Source: a virus
DNA length: 63,203 bases
Virus record (IMG/VR): IMGVR_UViG_3300027969_000101
Span: 1-63,203 of that record
Reading direction: 5' to 3' (one strand)
Part shown: in pieces, positions 1 to 5,748 of the stretch
Layout of the letters: each line of letters begins with the position of its first letter
Numbering within the stretch: position 1 is the stretch's first letter
The notes under the pieces: model-generated
Told to the model about the DNA's origin: nothing
Databases searched by the model: none
What the model saw: only the letters and a program-made list of their open reading frames with translations
Program-made: the position numbers and the translations under genes

Positions 1-111
1 AAGAAAAATAGGTGCCAAGATTATGCCTTGTATAAGTTTATATCGCTGTTCCGCTTCTTTCTCTTTAGATCTCTGGCGTTCAACTTCTATTTGTCTTTGA
101 GTTGAATACAT
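1..111 (-). CDS. hypothetical protein, N-terminal part
   Basis: The reading frame starts at ATG 111 on the minus strand and runs off the window edge, leaving 37 residues. A strong AGGAGG ribosome binding site lies about 10 nt upstream of the start. The visible part is charged (runs of R, E, K, Q) and then turns hydrophobic (IIL-PIF), so it may be a small protein with a charged N-terminus followed by a membrane segment. The function is not recognised. Confidence 0.55.
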   Translation of the reverse strand, partial: MYSTQRQIEVERQRSKEKEAEQRYKLIQGIILAPIFL

Positions 112-246
112 ATAATTTGTCCTCCTGACAAATATTTAGTCAAAAAAAATGCTACACTTTAGGAATTTGCGGTAGCGAATCGTTCATCCCAGGGCAGTAG
201 CCTCCCCACACTTACGGTAACAAGTACCGGTCCTAAGGTGTGTTCT
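112..246. other. intergenic region with a hairpin
   Basis: This stretch holds no gene. At 209-241 there is an imperfect hairpin pairing CACACTTA with TAAGGTGTG and CGGTA with TACCG. It follows the 3' end of the minus-strand gene at 247-564 and may be a processing or termination structure, although the U-run of a classical terminator is missing. Confidence 0.3.
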
Positions 247-564
247 TTAAGAGCTTCCGCCTTTTACTTCTTTATCATCTGGCTCGTCGTGTTTATTAAT
301 TTTCTTTTCAGCTTCAACACGTTCATACTCAATAGTCTTACCACGTAGGTGTAACACGGTATTAACTTTTTGATTTAACCGAATCAAATCATTGTCCAAC
401 ATACGAATGCGATCTATTAGTGCAATAAGAACAGTATTAGCATCTGAGATAACAGGTTTAACTTCGGTAGTGGCCCACGTCCATACATACTTGATGATAA
501 AACCCATACCAACTGCCATGACAATTGGAAAGCCGTATTTGTTTACTAGTTCTACAACGTCCAT
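247..564 (-). CDS. small membrane-anchored protein
   Basis: The product is 105 residues from ATG 564; an alternative ATG at 576 is possible, but 564 overlaps the stop of the upstream gene (TAATG), the usual coupling here. It has one N-terminal membrane segment (FPIVMAVGMGFIIKYVW) followed by a heptad-like stretch (LIALIDRIRMLDNDLIRLNQKV) and a charged tail. It has the same plan as the protein at 1113-1394 (both begin near GFP, then a membrane segment, then ITALDNRV/LIALIDRI and a short coiled coil), so the two are probable paralogues. The function is unknown. Confidence 0.65.
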   Translation of the reverse strand: MDVVELVNKYGFPIVMAVGMGFIIKYVWTWATTEVKPVISDANTVLIALIDRIRMLDNDLIRLNQKVNTVLHLRGKTIEYERVEAEKKINKHDEPDDKEVKGGSS

Positions 565-710
565 TAGAATAGCCATCCTATGAAGAAGCCAACTAATGCG
601 CCGACTGCCGCGGCCTTGGCTAGATCAGCATCATGCCATAGAGGTTGTGTTTTTAAATATTCTTTTGTAGTTGCTGGTAAACTATCGTACCAATTTTCCC
701 ATTTATTCAT
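564..710 (-). CDS. small hypothetical protein (48 aa)
   Basis: A short frame from ATG 710 to TAA 564. The product begins MNKWENWYDSLP, has a charged middle, and ends with an Ala/Gly-rich hydrophobic tail (AAAVGALVGFFIGWLF) that looks like a C-terminal membrane helix. Its start overlaps the end of the gene at 703-897 and its stop overlaps the start of the next gene, which supports a real place in the minus-strand operon. The function is unknown. Confidence 0.55.
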   Translation of the reverse strand: MNKWENWYDSLPATTKEYLKTQPLWHDADLAKAAAVGALVGFFIGWLF

Positions 711-897
711 TGCTATTCACCTTATGTCCTTTTACAAACTGTTCTACAGGGTCCAGCTTGACCAACATGGCCCTGCCGTCAACATTTTTAATTTTAAAAC
801 AATCGCCGGCTTGCCATCCTAGTGCATCTATGTTTAATTCAGGGTCAAATTTAATGCCCCAAGGTTCTAAATCCCAATCGTAATCATAATGTCTCAT
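703..897 (-). CDS. AbrB-like small protein (64 aa)
   Basis: The sequence around LNIDALGWQAGDCFKIKN resembles the swapped-hairpin SpoVT/AbrB fold (residue pattern LGWxxGDxxxIxxxDGxxxLxK). A second AbrB-like protein lies at 40426-40623. AbrB-type proteins are usually DNA-binding regulators or antitoxins, but the N-terminus here (DYDWDLEPWG) is not typical and phages carry many such proteins of unknown role. It belongs to the minus-strand operon with overlapping neighbours. Confidence 0.55.
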   Translation of the reverse strand: MRHYDYDWDLEPWGIKFDPELNIDALGWQAGDCFKIKNVDGRAMLVKLDPVEQFVKGHKVNSNE

Positions 898-1129
898 TAT
901 TCGCCCTCGCCCACTCTGTTGGCCATTTTGGATTAGTCTTTTTCTGTTCGGCTAACATTCTAATCCATTCTTTCTTTACTGCTAAATTATGTTTCATACG
1001 GTCTAATTCAGTGTCTGAATTATCACTGTAAAAAATATAATAAAACGCTATTCCAAATCCAACGCTTAGTAAAAAGTAACCAATATAATCTGAATTTAGA
1101 TTTATAACAAAATTAATCTCTACGAGCAT
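884..1129 (-). CDS. small membrane protein (81 aa)
   Basis: The frame is open from 1153; I prefer ATG 1129, which has GGAAAG at a suitable distance on the minus strand. The product has one clear membrane helix (YIGYFLLSVGFGIAFYYIFY) and a basic cytoplasmic-type tail rich in K, W and R. Both ends overlap neighbouring genes. The function is unknown. Confidence 0.55.
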   Translation of the reverse strand: MLVEINFVINLNSDYIGYFLLSVGFGIAFYYIFYSDNSDTELDRMKHNLAVKKEWIRMLAEQKKTNPKWPTEWARANNETL

Positions 1130-1394
1130 CATTCTTTCCATCAGCTCGGGCAATACGATCTGCGTCCGGACGTAGTCCTAGAGCATTAGATACAATCGTA
1201 TCAATACGTATAACATCGTGATTCATGGTTTTAACGCGGTTATCAAGTGCTGTAATAATACCAGCCATGCCTTTTACAGAGCTTAACACTCCCTGTAATA
1301 GTAGTTTGATTGTTAGATATACGAAATATCCGCCCGCTAATGCCGCTGCCACCGGAAACCCTAGGTCTCCGATAATTTTGAAAATATCGCCCAT
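1113..1394 (-). CDS. small membrane-anchored protein, paralogue of 247-564
   Basis: The product is 93 residues. An N-terminal GFPVAAALAGGYFVYLTIKLL membrane segment is followed by ITALDNRVKTMNHDVIRIDTIV, a short coiled coil, and a charged tail. The similarity in layout and in the GFP and ALxxRx patterns with the gene at 247-564 suggests a duplicated phage membrane protein. The operon reads leftwards from here through 247. The function is unknown. Confidence 0.6.
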   Translation of the reverse strand: MGDIFKIIGDLGFPVAAALAGGYFVYLTIKLLLQGVLSSVKGMAGIITALDNRVKTMNHDVIRIDTIVSNALGLRPDADRIARADGKNDARRD

Positions 1395-1447
1395 TTTGAT
1401 TCGCTCCGCTCTGGTATAGATATTTAGTAGTTTTTATGCCAAAATAC

Positions 1448-1476
1448 TTGCTTATAAACCTAGAATATGTTTAAAT
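1448..1476 (+). promoter_or_regulatory. probable sigma-70-type promoter for the cold-shock gene
   Basis: TTGCTT and TTAAAT are separated by 17 bp. The match is weaker than that of other promoters in this window. It lies about 45 bp upstream of the start codon at 1522. Confidence 0.35.
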
Positions 1477-1521
1477 ACACTGTACACAAAATTTAGTGTA
1501 TTTTAACAGGAAAGTAAGAAA

Positions 1522-1725
1522 ATGGTAACAGGAAAAGTAAAATGGTTCAATGACGCTAAAGGTTTTGGTTTCATTACTCCGGACAATGGCGGCAATGACT
1601 TATTTGCACATTTTTCACAGATTAACGCTGACGGGTTTAAAAGCCTGAAAGAGGGCCAATCCGTAAGATTTGAAGTAACTATGGGTCAAAAAGGTGAGCA
1701 GGCTAGCAACATTCAGCCAGCTTAA
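1522..1725 (+). CDS. cspA-like: cold-shock protein, CspA family
   Basis: The 67-residue product is a full-length cold-shock domain: [18 protein letters not shown] contains RNP1 (KGFGFI), followed by DLFAHFSQI (RNP2-like) and the usual C-terminus. Such proteins bind single-stranded RNA or DNA and melt RNA secondary structure. AGGAAAG precedes the start. It sits immediately upstream of the tmRNA gene, at the edge of a region very rich in structured RNA. Phage-borne copies are known. Confidence in the family is high. Confidence 0.95.
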   Translation: MVTGKVKWFNDAKGFGFITPDNGGNDLFAHFSQINADGFKSLKEGQSVRFEVTMGQKGEQASNIQPA

Positions 1726-1729
1726 AAAA

Positions 1730-2050
1730 TTGTTGTAGAAGTCTTAAAGTAAGGCATTCTGGACGCGGGTTCGACTCCCGCCAGGTCCACCATAAAGTAT
1801 ACTCCGATCCGAGTATTCTGGAAGCAAGGCGAAAGCTGAGTGTACTTTATAATGGGCCTGCCATGGTTTCGACAGGGTGAGATAGGATAAAGATCAACAC
1901 GTGGGGTCACGTAAAATACAAAAAACGTAAATGCAAACGCAAATACATTCAAGTACATGCAAGTTGATGTCGCTCTTAATGACGACCAATTTGCACTAGC
2001 TGCCTAAGAAACAGCACTTGCGAGGTAGGACTTACCTTGTCATCAAAACA
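1730..2050 (+). ncRNA. ssrA: circularly permuted (two-piece) tmRNA
   Basis: The acceptor part comes first: T-arm GCGGG-TTCGACT-CCCGC at 1765-1781, acceptor strand CAGGTCC 1782-1788, discriminator A and CCA ending at 1792. After a spacer (1793-1853) comes the 5' part: acceptor strand GGGCCTG 1854-1860, which pairs with CAGGTCC, and then a typical tmRNA start with TTTCGACAGGGTG. The tag frame ends at TAA 2005-2007 and reads ALNDDQFALAA if resumed at GCT 1972; the ALAA degron is characteristic. tmRNA rescues stalled ribosomes and tags nascent proteins. Permuted ssrA genes are established for alphaproteobacteria, cyanobacteria and some betaproteobacteria. The exact mature ends and resume codon are inferred. 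Confidence 0.88.
1792..1850 (+). ncRNA. structured intervening segment of the permuted tmRNA
   Basis: The spacer between the two tmRNA pieces is closed by a 13-bp helix (1792-1804 with 1838-1850, one G-U pair). Inside it reads TCCGA...GGAAGCAAGGC-GAAA-GCTGAG. A segment with the same helix and similar inner bases lies before the first tRNA-Tyr at 4962-5029. In known permuted tmRNAs this segment is cut out during maturation. Confidence 0.6.
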
Positions 2051-2053
2051 ACC

Positions 2054-2080
2054 AAAAAGGCACCTTCGGGTGCCTTTTTT
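2054..2080 (+). terminator. rho-independent terminator after tmRNA
   Basis: The stem AAAAAGGCACC / GGTGCC has a TTCG tetraloop and is followed by six T. It ends the cspA-tmRNA transcript and could also work for opposite transcription. Confidence 0.85.
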
Positions 2081-2081
2081 A

Positions 2082-2110
2082 TTGACTTCTGGTTAGCACG
2101 GATATATACT
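2082..2110 (+). promoter_or_regulatory. sigma-70-type promoter for the porin gene
   Basis: TTGACT and TATACT are separated by 17 bp, directly after the tmRNA terminator and about 40 bp upstream of ATG 2154. Confidence 0.6.
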
Positions 2111-2153
2111 TGTGACATGACACATGTCATTTATTAATAAAAGGAAGTTAACT

Positions 2154-2888
2154 ATGAAAAAGCTATTTTTAGCACTTATGATGGCAGTAGGTTTTGCCTC
2201 AGCACACGCCCAGGTAACCGGCAACTTGGGTCTAACATCAGACTATCGTTTCCGTGGTATTAGCCAAAGCCAAAATGCACCAGCAGTACAAGGTGGCGTT
2301 GACTACGCTCACTCAAGTGGTTTCTATGTTGGTAACTGGAACAGTTCTGTTTCAAGCCAATTATATACTAATGGTGCAGGAGTTGAAAGTGATTTGTATG
2401 CAGGATTTAAGAAAGATATTTACAAGGGTCTAACACTTGATGTTGGTTCTTATAACTATTTTTATCCACGTGCTACTACAGCAGGCACTGGTTCGAACTT
2501 TGACACATACGAAGGTTTCTTAGGGTTAGGATACGGTCCAGTTTCAGTTAAGTACAATCGTACTCTAGGTAATAGTTATTTTGGTACAGCTAATGCTCAA
2601 GGTACTCAGTACTATCAAGCAGACGTTGCTTACCCACTACCAATCAAAGGTCTAGAAAAAGTAAGTTTCTTAGCACACGCAGGTCACACCAATGTTGCTA
2701 ACAACAACTCACTGGACTACAGCGATTACAATGTTGGTCTTGGTTACGACTTAAAAGGATGGCAGTTTGCCGCTAAGTATTACACAAATACTAGCATGAC
2801 AAATTCGTTCCAAACAGCTAACACAGTTAGCGGTCAAAAGTTATACAAGAACACAGGTGTATTTTCAGTAACAAAAACATTTGAATAA
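2154..2888 (+). CDS. TorF-type outer-membrane porin-like protein
   Basis: The 244-residue product has an N-terminal signal peptide (MKKLFLALMMAVGFASAHA) and then VTGNLGLTSDYRFRGISQSQ, the signature of the proteobacterial TorF / gcw_chp putative porin family. The rest is beta-barrel-like, rich in Gly, Tyr and alternating residues, and ends in an aromatic-X-aromatic-like ...VTKTFE. ATG 2154 is chosen over the upstream ATG 2124 because AAAGGAAG precedes it and the signal peptide starts there. The gene looks host-derived (a betaproteobacterial type) and may alter outer-membrane uptake or receptors of infected cells; that role is inference. It is flanked by its own promoter and terminator. Confidence 0.8.
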   Translation: MKKLFLALMMAVGFASAHAQVTGNLGLTSDYRFRGISQSQNAPAVQGGVDYAHSSGFYVGNWNSSVSSQLYTNGAGVESDLYAGFKKDIYKGLTLDVGSYNYFYPRATTAGTGSNFDTYEGFLGLGYGPVSVKYNRTLGNSYFGTANAQGTQYYQADVAYPLPIKGLEKVSFLAHAGHTNVANNNSLDYSDYNVGLGYDLKGWQFAAKYYTNTSMTNSFQTANTVSGQKLYKNTGVFSVTKTFE

Positions 2889-2904
2889 ATTTCAAATTGT
2901 TTCA

Positions 2905-2930
2905 ATAAAGGCCTTCGGGCCTTTTTTGTT
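2905..2930 (+). terminator. rho-independent terminator after the porin gene
   Basis: AAAGGCC-TTCG-GGCC followed by TTTTTT. Confidence 0.85.
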
Positions 2931-2978
2931 ATTGATTTTTTCTATAAGCGTAATAGAAATAATTATAGCAAAAAACTA

Positions 2979-3008
2979 TTGACTTGGGCATCTAATAGGA
3001 TATATAAT
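2979..3008 (+). promoter_or_regulatory. sigma-70-type promoter of the rubrerythrin operon
   Basis: TTGACT and TATAAT are separated by 18 bp, 25 bp upstream of the rubrerythrin start. Confidence 0.65.
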
Positions 3009-3032
3009 AGTACAAACACACAAGGAGACACT

Positions 3033-3482
3033 ATGTCAATAACATTAAAAAATTTAGAGTCGGCGCTTGCTGGCGAGTCTATGGCTCACATCAAGTATCG
3101 TTACTTTGCAAAGATTGCTCGCGAAGAGGGCTTCGAGGATGTTGCTAAACATTTCGAACACACAGCAGATCAGGAAATCAAACACGCTTGGGGACATTTG
3201 GAATTGCTAATTGGTAAGCCATCAACCCGCGAGTGCTTGGAGAAAGCCATCGAAGGCGAGACCTATGAGTTTACCCACATGTATCCAGATTTTGAACGTT
3301 CAGCTAGACTAGAGGGCAATACTCAAGCGGCTGGGGAAGCAAAACACCAAATTGAAGAAAGTAAAGAACATGCAGAGCAGTTTACCGCAGTTTTAGCAAA
3401 AGCAGAAAAACGATTTGCCGCTTTGAAGAAAGTTGAAGAACGTCATGCTAATGCTTATAAAAATGTTTTGGAGACACTATAA
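3033..3482 (+). CDS. rubrerythrin-like diiron protein
   Basis: The 149-residue product is a ferritin-like four-helix protein. Two iron-binding repeats are visible: HIKYRYFAKIAREEG...KHFEHTADQEIKHAWGH (E...ExxH) and EAKHQIEESKEHAEQF. Rubrerythrins reduce hydrogen peroxide using electrons from rubredoxin. The C-terminal rubredoxin domain usual in long rubrerythrins is missing, and a separate rubredoxin-like gene overlaps the stop codon. The start at 3033 has AAGGAG; an earlier in-frame ATG at 2979 lies within the promoter. Probable role: protection from oxidative stress during infection. Confidence 0.85.
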   Translation: MSITLKNLESALAGESMAHIKYRYFAKIAREEGFEDVAKHFEHTADQEIKHAWGHLELLIGKPSTRECLEKAIEGETYEFTHMYPDFERSARLEGNTQAAGEAKHQIEESKEHAEQFTAVLAKAEKRFAALKKVEERHANAYKNVLETL

Positions 3483-3610
3483 TGGATCACGTATGCATAG
3501 TTTGTGGACATGTCCACGATGAGGAAACTGAAGGCAGATGGGACGAACTCTCAGCAGATTTTACTTGTCCAGAGTGTGGTGTTGGCAAAGATGAATACGA
3601 AGTTGTGTAA
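3482..3610 (+). CDS. rubredoxin-like protein (42 aa)
   Basis: ATG 3482 overlaps the rubrerythrin stop (TAATG). The product has two CxxC knuckles, CIVCG near the N-terminus and CPECG near the C-terminus, separated by an acidic linker with W and F, as in the rubredoxin Fe(Cys)4 site. It lacks the longer GDPxxGIPPG insert of classical rubredoxins. The operon suggests it passes electrons to the neighbouring rubrerythrin. Confidence 0.8.
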   Translation: MDHVCIVCGHVHDEETEGRWDELSADFTCPECGVGKDEYEVV

Positions 3611-3681
3611 ACTTTCTTAGGGGCTAAGGCGTTATATATATGTAGGGGTAGAAATTCCTACTTAACCAAAAAGGATATATC

Positions 3682-3885
3682 ATGAAATTGATCGCAACTT
3701 TAATGGCAACCTTGTTTGCCGCAACTGTGTTCGCCGCTGAGCCAGCTAAAGCTCCAGCAACTCCAGCTTCAGCACCAGCTAAGGCCGAAGTTAAGAAGGA
3801 CGAAAAGAAGCCTGCAAAAAGTGAGCCTGCAAAGAAAGACGCACCTAAAGCAGACGCAAAACCAGCTACACCAGCCGCTAAGTAA
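3682..3885 (+). CDS. secreted Ala/Lys/Pro-rich protein (67 aa)
   Basis: A signal peptide (MKLIATLMATLFAATVFA) is followed by a low-complexity mature part made of A, K, P, E, D and T (AKAPATPAS, KKDEKKPAK). AAAGGA precedes the start. Similar short AKP-rich exported proteins are common in betaproteobacteria. A binding or spacer role in the periplasm is possible, but no function can be assigned. Confidence 0.7.
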   Translation: MKLIATLMATLFAATVFAAEPAKAPATPASAPAKAEVKKDEKKPAKSEPAKKDAPKADAKPATPAAK

Positions 3886-4066
3886 TCTTAGTTTAGATGA
3901 CAATGATGATCTCATTATTAATGATGAGATCACATTTGGCCGTAATCGACGAGCAGAAGATTTTGGTAAACTAGTCCATGAAGATGAGTTATCGGATCAT
4001 GTAAAATTTCGGTTATGGCTAGCTAGACAATTAGCCATGAAGAAGTACCAAGAAAAGTGGGGATAA
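3884..4066 (+). CDS. possible CDS without a clear start
   Basis: A protein-like frame (DNDDLIINDEITFGRNRR...LWLARQLAMKKYQEKWG) runs to TAA 4064-4066 in the +1 frame relative to the secreted protein upstream. It has no in-frame ATG before the last nine codons and no obvious GTG or TTG. It could begin at a rare start, be reached by frameshifting near 3880, or be a decayed gene. The acidic N-half and amphipathic C-half look protein-like. Confidence 0.35.
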   Translation, partial: NLSLDDNDDLIINDEITFGRNRRAEDFGKLVHEDELSDHVKFRLWLARQLAMKKYQEKWG

Positions 4067-4152
4067 AATCTCACTTTTCTTGTTAGGTTTTACTTCTTAT
4101 AAATTCGGTGGCAAAACTAATAACCTGTTTTTGCCACATATCAATACTAGTA

Positions 4153-4181
4153 TTGACAAGAAGACATATATACAATACAAT
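4153..4181 (+). promoter_or_regulatory. sigma-70-type promoter (first of three tandem)
   Basis: TTGACA, 17 bp, TACAAT. Confidence 0.6.
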
Positions 4182-4236
4182 AAAGATTAGTTAACCACTA
4201 AGGCATAAATAACTTGATGAAGTTAGCCAAAAATGG

Positions 4237-4265
4237 TTGACGGGATTGCTGAAAGGCAATATAAT
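4237..4265 (+). promoter_or_regulatory. sigma-70-type promoter (second of three tandem)
   Basis: TTGACG, 17 bp, TATAAT. Confidence 0.65.
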
Positions 4266-4335
4266 AGAAACAAGTTAGCAAACAAGGTGTCCGACAGTGT
4301 TGTAGAAATACAACAAAAAGAATTACAGAAAGTTG

Positions 4336-4364
4336 TTGACAAGGGTGTTGAAAGACACTATAAT
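4336..4364 (+). promoter_or_regulatory. sigma-70-type promoter (third of three tandem)
   Basis: TTGACA, 17 bp, TATAAT, a consensus match. The three promoters, spaced 84 and 99 bp apart, all read towards the small genes and the tRNA array. Confidence 0.75.
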
Positions 4365-4423
4365 TAACACAAGACGCTAGCATTCCGCTAGTAAATTTTA
4401 AAGAAGAGTAAACGAGAAACAAA

Positions 4424-4573
4424 ATGCAATCAAACGTTAAACATCAGCAATTTAATACGATGCCTAGACTGGCAGGCGTTATAGCCTGTTCTTGGTTATC
4501 GATTAATAGCGGAAGTTTATCATATGATCGTACACCAGAGATTACCCAGGGGTCCCGGAGGACTGTAATGTAA
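4424..4573 (+). CDS. possible small protein (49 aa)
   Basis: An open frame from ATG 4424, 60 bp downstream of the third promoter, begins MQSNVKHQQFNT and contains a short hydrophobic patch (LAGVIACSWLSI). A weak AAGAAGAG stands upstream. It is the first frame on this transcript, so it may be a real small protein, but nothing is recognised and it could equally be a leader region. Confidence 0.4.
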   Translation: MQSNVKHQQFNTMPRLAGVIACSWLSINSGSLSYDRTPEITQGSRRTVM

Positions 4574-4607
4574 CTTAAACCTTACATAACAAACTTCAAG
4601 GACCCTA

Positions 4608-4636
4608 GGATTAAAAACCCTGGGGTTTTTTGTTTT
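4608..4636 (+). terminator. possible terminator or attenuator
   Basis: TTAAAAACC / GGTTTTTT with a small CTGG loop, then a T-rich run. It lies between the two small frames on the tandem-promoter transcript. Confidence 0.5.
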
Positions 4637-4651
4637 GTGGAAAAGGAAAAG

Positions 4652-4825
4652 ATGGAACAGATAGATTATACAAAATTGAATGAACGAATTGTTGAACAGG
4701 CTTATGAAACTGCTTTTGGAGAAATGTCCAAAGAACAGCTTCAAAAACTTATTCAAGATAAGTTTGAACGTGCTAGAAAATATCACGAAGCGTTGAACAA
4801 CTGTCCAACATTTAGTGTAAACTAG
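4652..4825 (+). CDS. small helical protein (57 aa)
   Basis: ATG 4652 with AAAAGGAAAAG upstream. The product is acidic to neutral and predicted helical (NERIVEQAYETAFGEMSKEQLQKLIQDKFERARKYHEAL). No family is recognised. It is the last protein gene before the tRNA array. Confidence 0.6.
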   Translation: MEQIDYTKLNERIVEQAYETAFGEMSKEQLQKLIQDKFERARKYHEALNNCPTFSVN

Positions 4826-4839
4826 AGTAAGCGAAAGGT

Positions 4840-4962
4840 TGCCCAAGGGCAGTCGTAGATCGCAAAGTGCAATAGGAAACGAGATCCTAGCCCGCACTTA
4901 AAACATGGGTAAATGGGCGGACTAGTGGATGGCATTCCCTCTTGTGGGAAGAAAATACTAGT
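4840..4962 (+). ncRNA. candidate structured RNA, first module
   Basis: There is no reading frame of note. Pairing includes GCCC/GGGC near 4860, TTCCC-TCTTGT-GGGAA (4935-4950) and an ACTAG repeat pair enclosing that hairpin (4921 and 4957). I cannot identify it; it does not show the conserved cores of RNase P or 6S RNA. Confidence 0.4.
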
Positions 4963-5029
4963 TATTAAAGCATATTCCGAAACTAGAATGTTTAGGGGAT
5001 AAGGCCACAAGCCGAGTATGCTTTAATAA
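4962..5029 (+). ncRNA. structured RNA motif shared with the tmRNA spacer
   Basis: A 13-bp perfect outer helix (4962-4974 with 5017-5029) encloses TTCCGA...GGGGATAAGGCC-ACAA-GCCGAG. The tmRNA spacer at 1792-1850 has the same layout: TCCGA after the 5' strand, a GGAxxAAGGC stretch, an A-rich loop, and GCYGAG before the 3' strand. The outer helix differs by compensating bases (AAAGCATATTC here, AAAGTATACTC there). Confidence 0.6.
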
Positions 5030-5085
5030 ACACTCTTCACCTCCGCCTACGACGCGGTTGACATCATAGAAGGAGAGTGTTACAA
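5030..5085 (+). ncRNA. structured leader module before tRNA-Tyr
   Basis: AACACTCT (5029-5036) pairs with AGAGTGTT (5074-5081) and encloses a CCGC-GCGG hairpin. It lies directly upstream of the tRNA-Tyr and may be a processing element. Confidence 0.45.
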
Positions 5086-5090
5086 ATTAT

Positions 5091-5173
5091 GGATGTGCTA
5101 GGCATTGGAGAGCCTAAGTGGCTGTAACCCACCCGTTAATTCTGTGTAAGTTCAACTCTTACCGCATCCACCA
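5091..5173 (+). tRNA. tRNA-Tyr(GUA)
   Basis: Acceptor GGATGTG/CGCATCC; anticodon loop CTGTAAC; long variable arm as expected for bacterial Tyr; T-arm GTAAG-TTCAACT-CTTAC; CCA encoded. First tRNA of the array. Confidence 0.9.
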
Positions 5174-5179
5174 TATTTT

Positions 5180-5253
5180 TCCTCTGTAGTTAAATGGTAT
5201 AACAATCGGCTGATAACCGGTCATTACAAGTTCGATTCTTGTCGGAGGAACCA
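5180..5253 (+). tRNA. tRNA-Ile(GAU)
   Basis: Acceptor TCCTCTG/CGGAGGA; anticodon loop CTGATAA; CCA encoded. Confidence 0.9.
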
Positions 5254-5262
5254 TAGTTTAAT

Positions 5263-5354
5263 GCCAGCGAGACTTGGTAGTCAGAGAGGTCTTATATACC
5301 TTTTAGCGCCAGATTAGCGTTCTTGAGAGGGTTCGATTCCCTCCGCTGGTACCA
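5263..5354 (+). tRNA. atypical long-arm tRNA, apparent anticodon UAU
   Basis: Acceptor GCCAGCG/CGCTGGT, T-arm GAGGG-TTCGATT-CCCTC and CCA are clear. The loop CTTATAT gives UAU (Ile, AUA). However, it has a long variable arm, which Ile tRNAs lack, a D-arm with only a 4-nt loop (GACT-TGGT-AGTC) and A instead of U at position 8. The identity is therefore uncertain. Confidence 0.6.
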
Positions 5355-5355
5355 G

Positions 5356-5422
5356 TTTTAGGATAGCAACAGCAAATTTAAAAATTCTACTTTTAATGGA
5401 AAAAAAGATGCTATCCTGTTTT
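5356..5422 (+). ncRNA. Y-RNA-like element 1 (Lys anticodon-arm mimic)
   Basis: Terminal helix AGGATAGC (5360-5367) with GCTATCCT (5410-5417), then AACAGCAA directly after the 5' strand and TGTT after the 3' strand. Inside is a 5-bp stem with a 7-nt loop CTTTTAA (5385-5401), identical to the anticodon loop of the phage tRNA-Lys(UUU) at 6121. It is one of seven related elements; see findings. The family name is mine. Confidence 0.7.
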
Positions 5423-5426
5423 ATAC

Positions 5427-5501
5427 ACTGTCGTCGTCTAGTGGCTAGGACGCTACCCTTTCAAGGTGGAGAAGCGGGATCGATACCCGTCGACAGTACC
5501 A
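5427..5501 (+). tRNA. tRNA-Glu(UUC)
   Basis: Acceptor ACTGTCG/CGACAGT; anticodon loop CTTTCAA; CCA encoded. A second Glu(UUC) gene is at 10196. Confidence 0.9.
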
Positions 5502-5505
5502 ACAT

Positions 5506-5580
5506 GCCGTTGTAGCTCTCTGGGAGGGTAACTCGTTGTCTGCGAGACTTAGGTGGGTTCGATTCCCATCAGCGGCGCCA
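5506..5580 (+). tRNA. tRNA-Asp(GUC)
   Basis: Acceptor GCCGTTG/CAGCGGC; anticodon loop TTGTCTG; CCA encoded. The D-loop is short. Confidence 0.85.
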
Positions 5581-5587
5581 AATTTAT

Positions 5588-5665
5588 TGTCCGAGAGCAA
5601 TCATGGTGTAGGCGCTTCGCTGTTAACGAAGAATGAGCTAGGTTCGATCCCTAGTCGGACAGCCA
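5588..5665 (+). tRNA. tRNA-Asn(GUU)
   Basis: Acceptor TGTCCGA/TCGGACA; anticodon arm CTTCG-CTGTTAA-CGAAG; CCA encoded. Confidence 0.9.
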
Positions 5666-5672
5666 AACAATT

Positions 5673-5747
5673 GGGGGCAGTAGTGGGCTACGGAGTTGCC
5701 TTGCAAGCATCTTGTCTAGAAGGGTTCGATTCCCTCGGCCTCCACCA
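5673..5747 (+). tRNA. tRNA-Ala(UGC), atypical D-arm
   Basis: Anticodon loop CTTGCAA and a G3-U70 acceptor pair, the alanine identity element. The D-arm has only a 4-nt loop (GTAG-TGGG-CTAC) and there are mismatches in the anticodon and T stems. A regular Ala(UGC) is at 12430, so this copy may be diverged. Confidence 0.7.
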
Positions 5748-5748
5748 A

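Noticed and set aside
4840-5085. RNase P RNA
   Set aside because: The universally conserved GAGGAAAGUC and ACAGNAA-type core segments are missing.
5360-5420. H-type pseudoknot between AACA(G) and (C)TGTT in the seven RNA elements
   Set aside because: The bases are complementary, but each lies at the opposite end of a 7-8 bp helix with no linker, so pairing inside one molecule is sterically unlikely. They are better read as conserved protein-contact sites or as intermolecular contacts.
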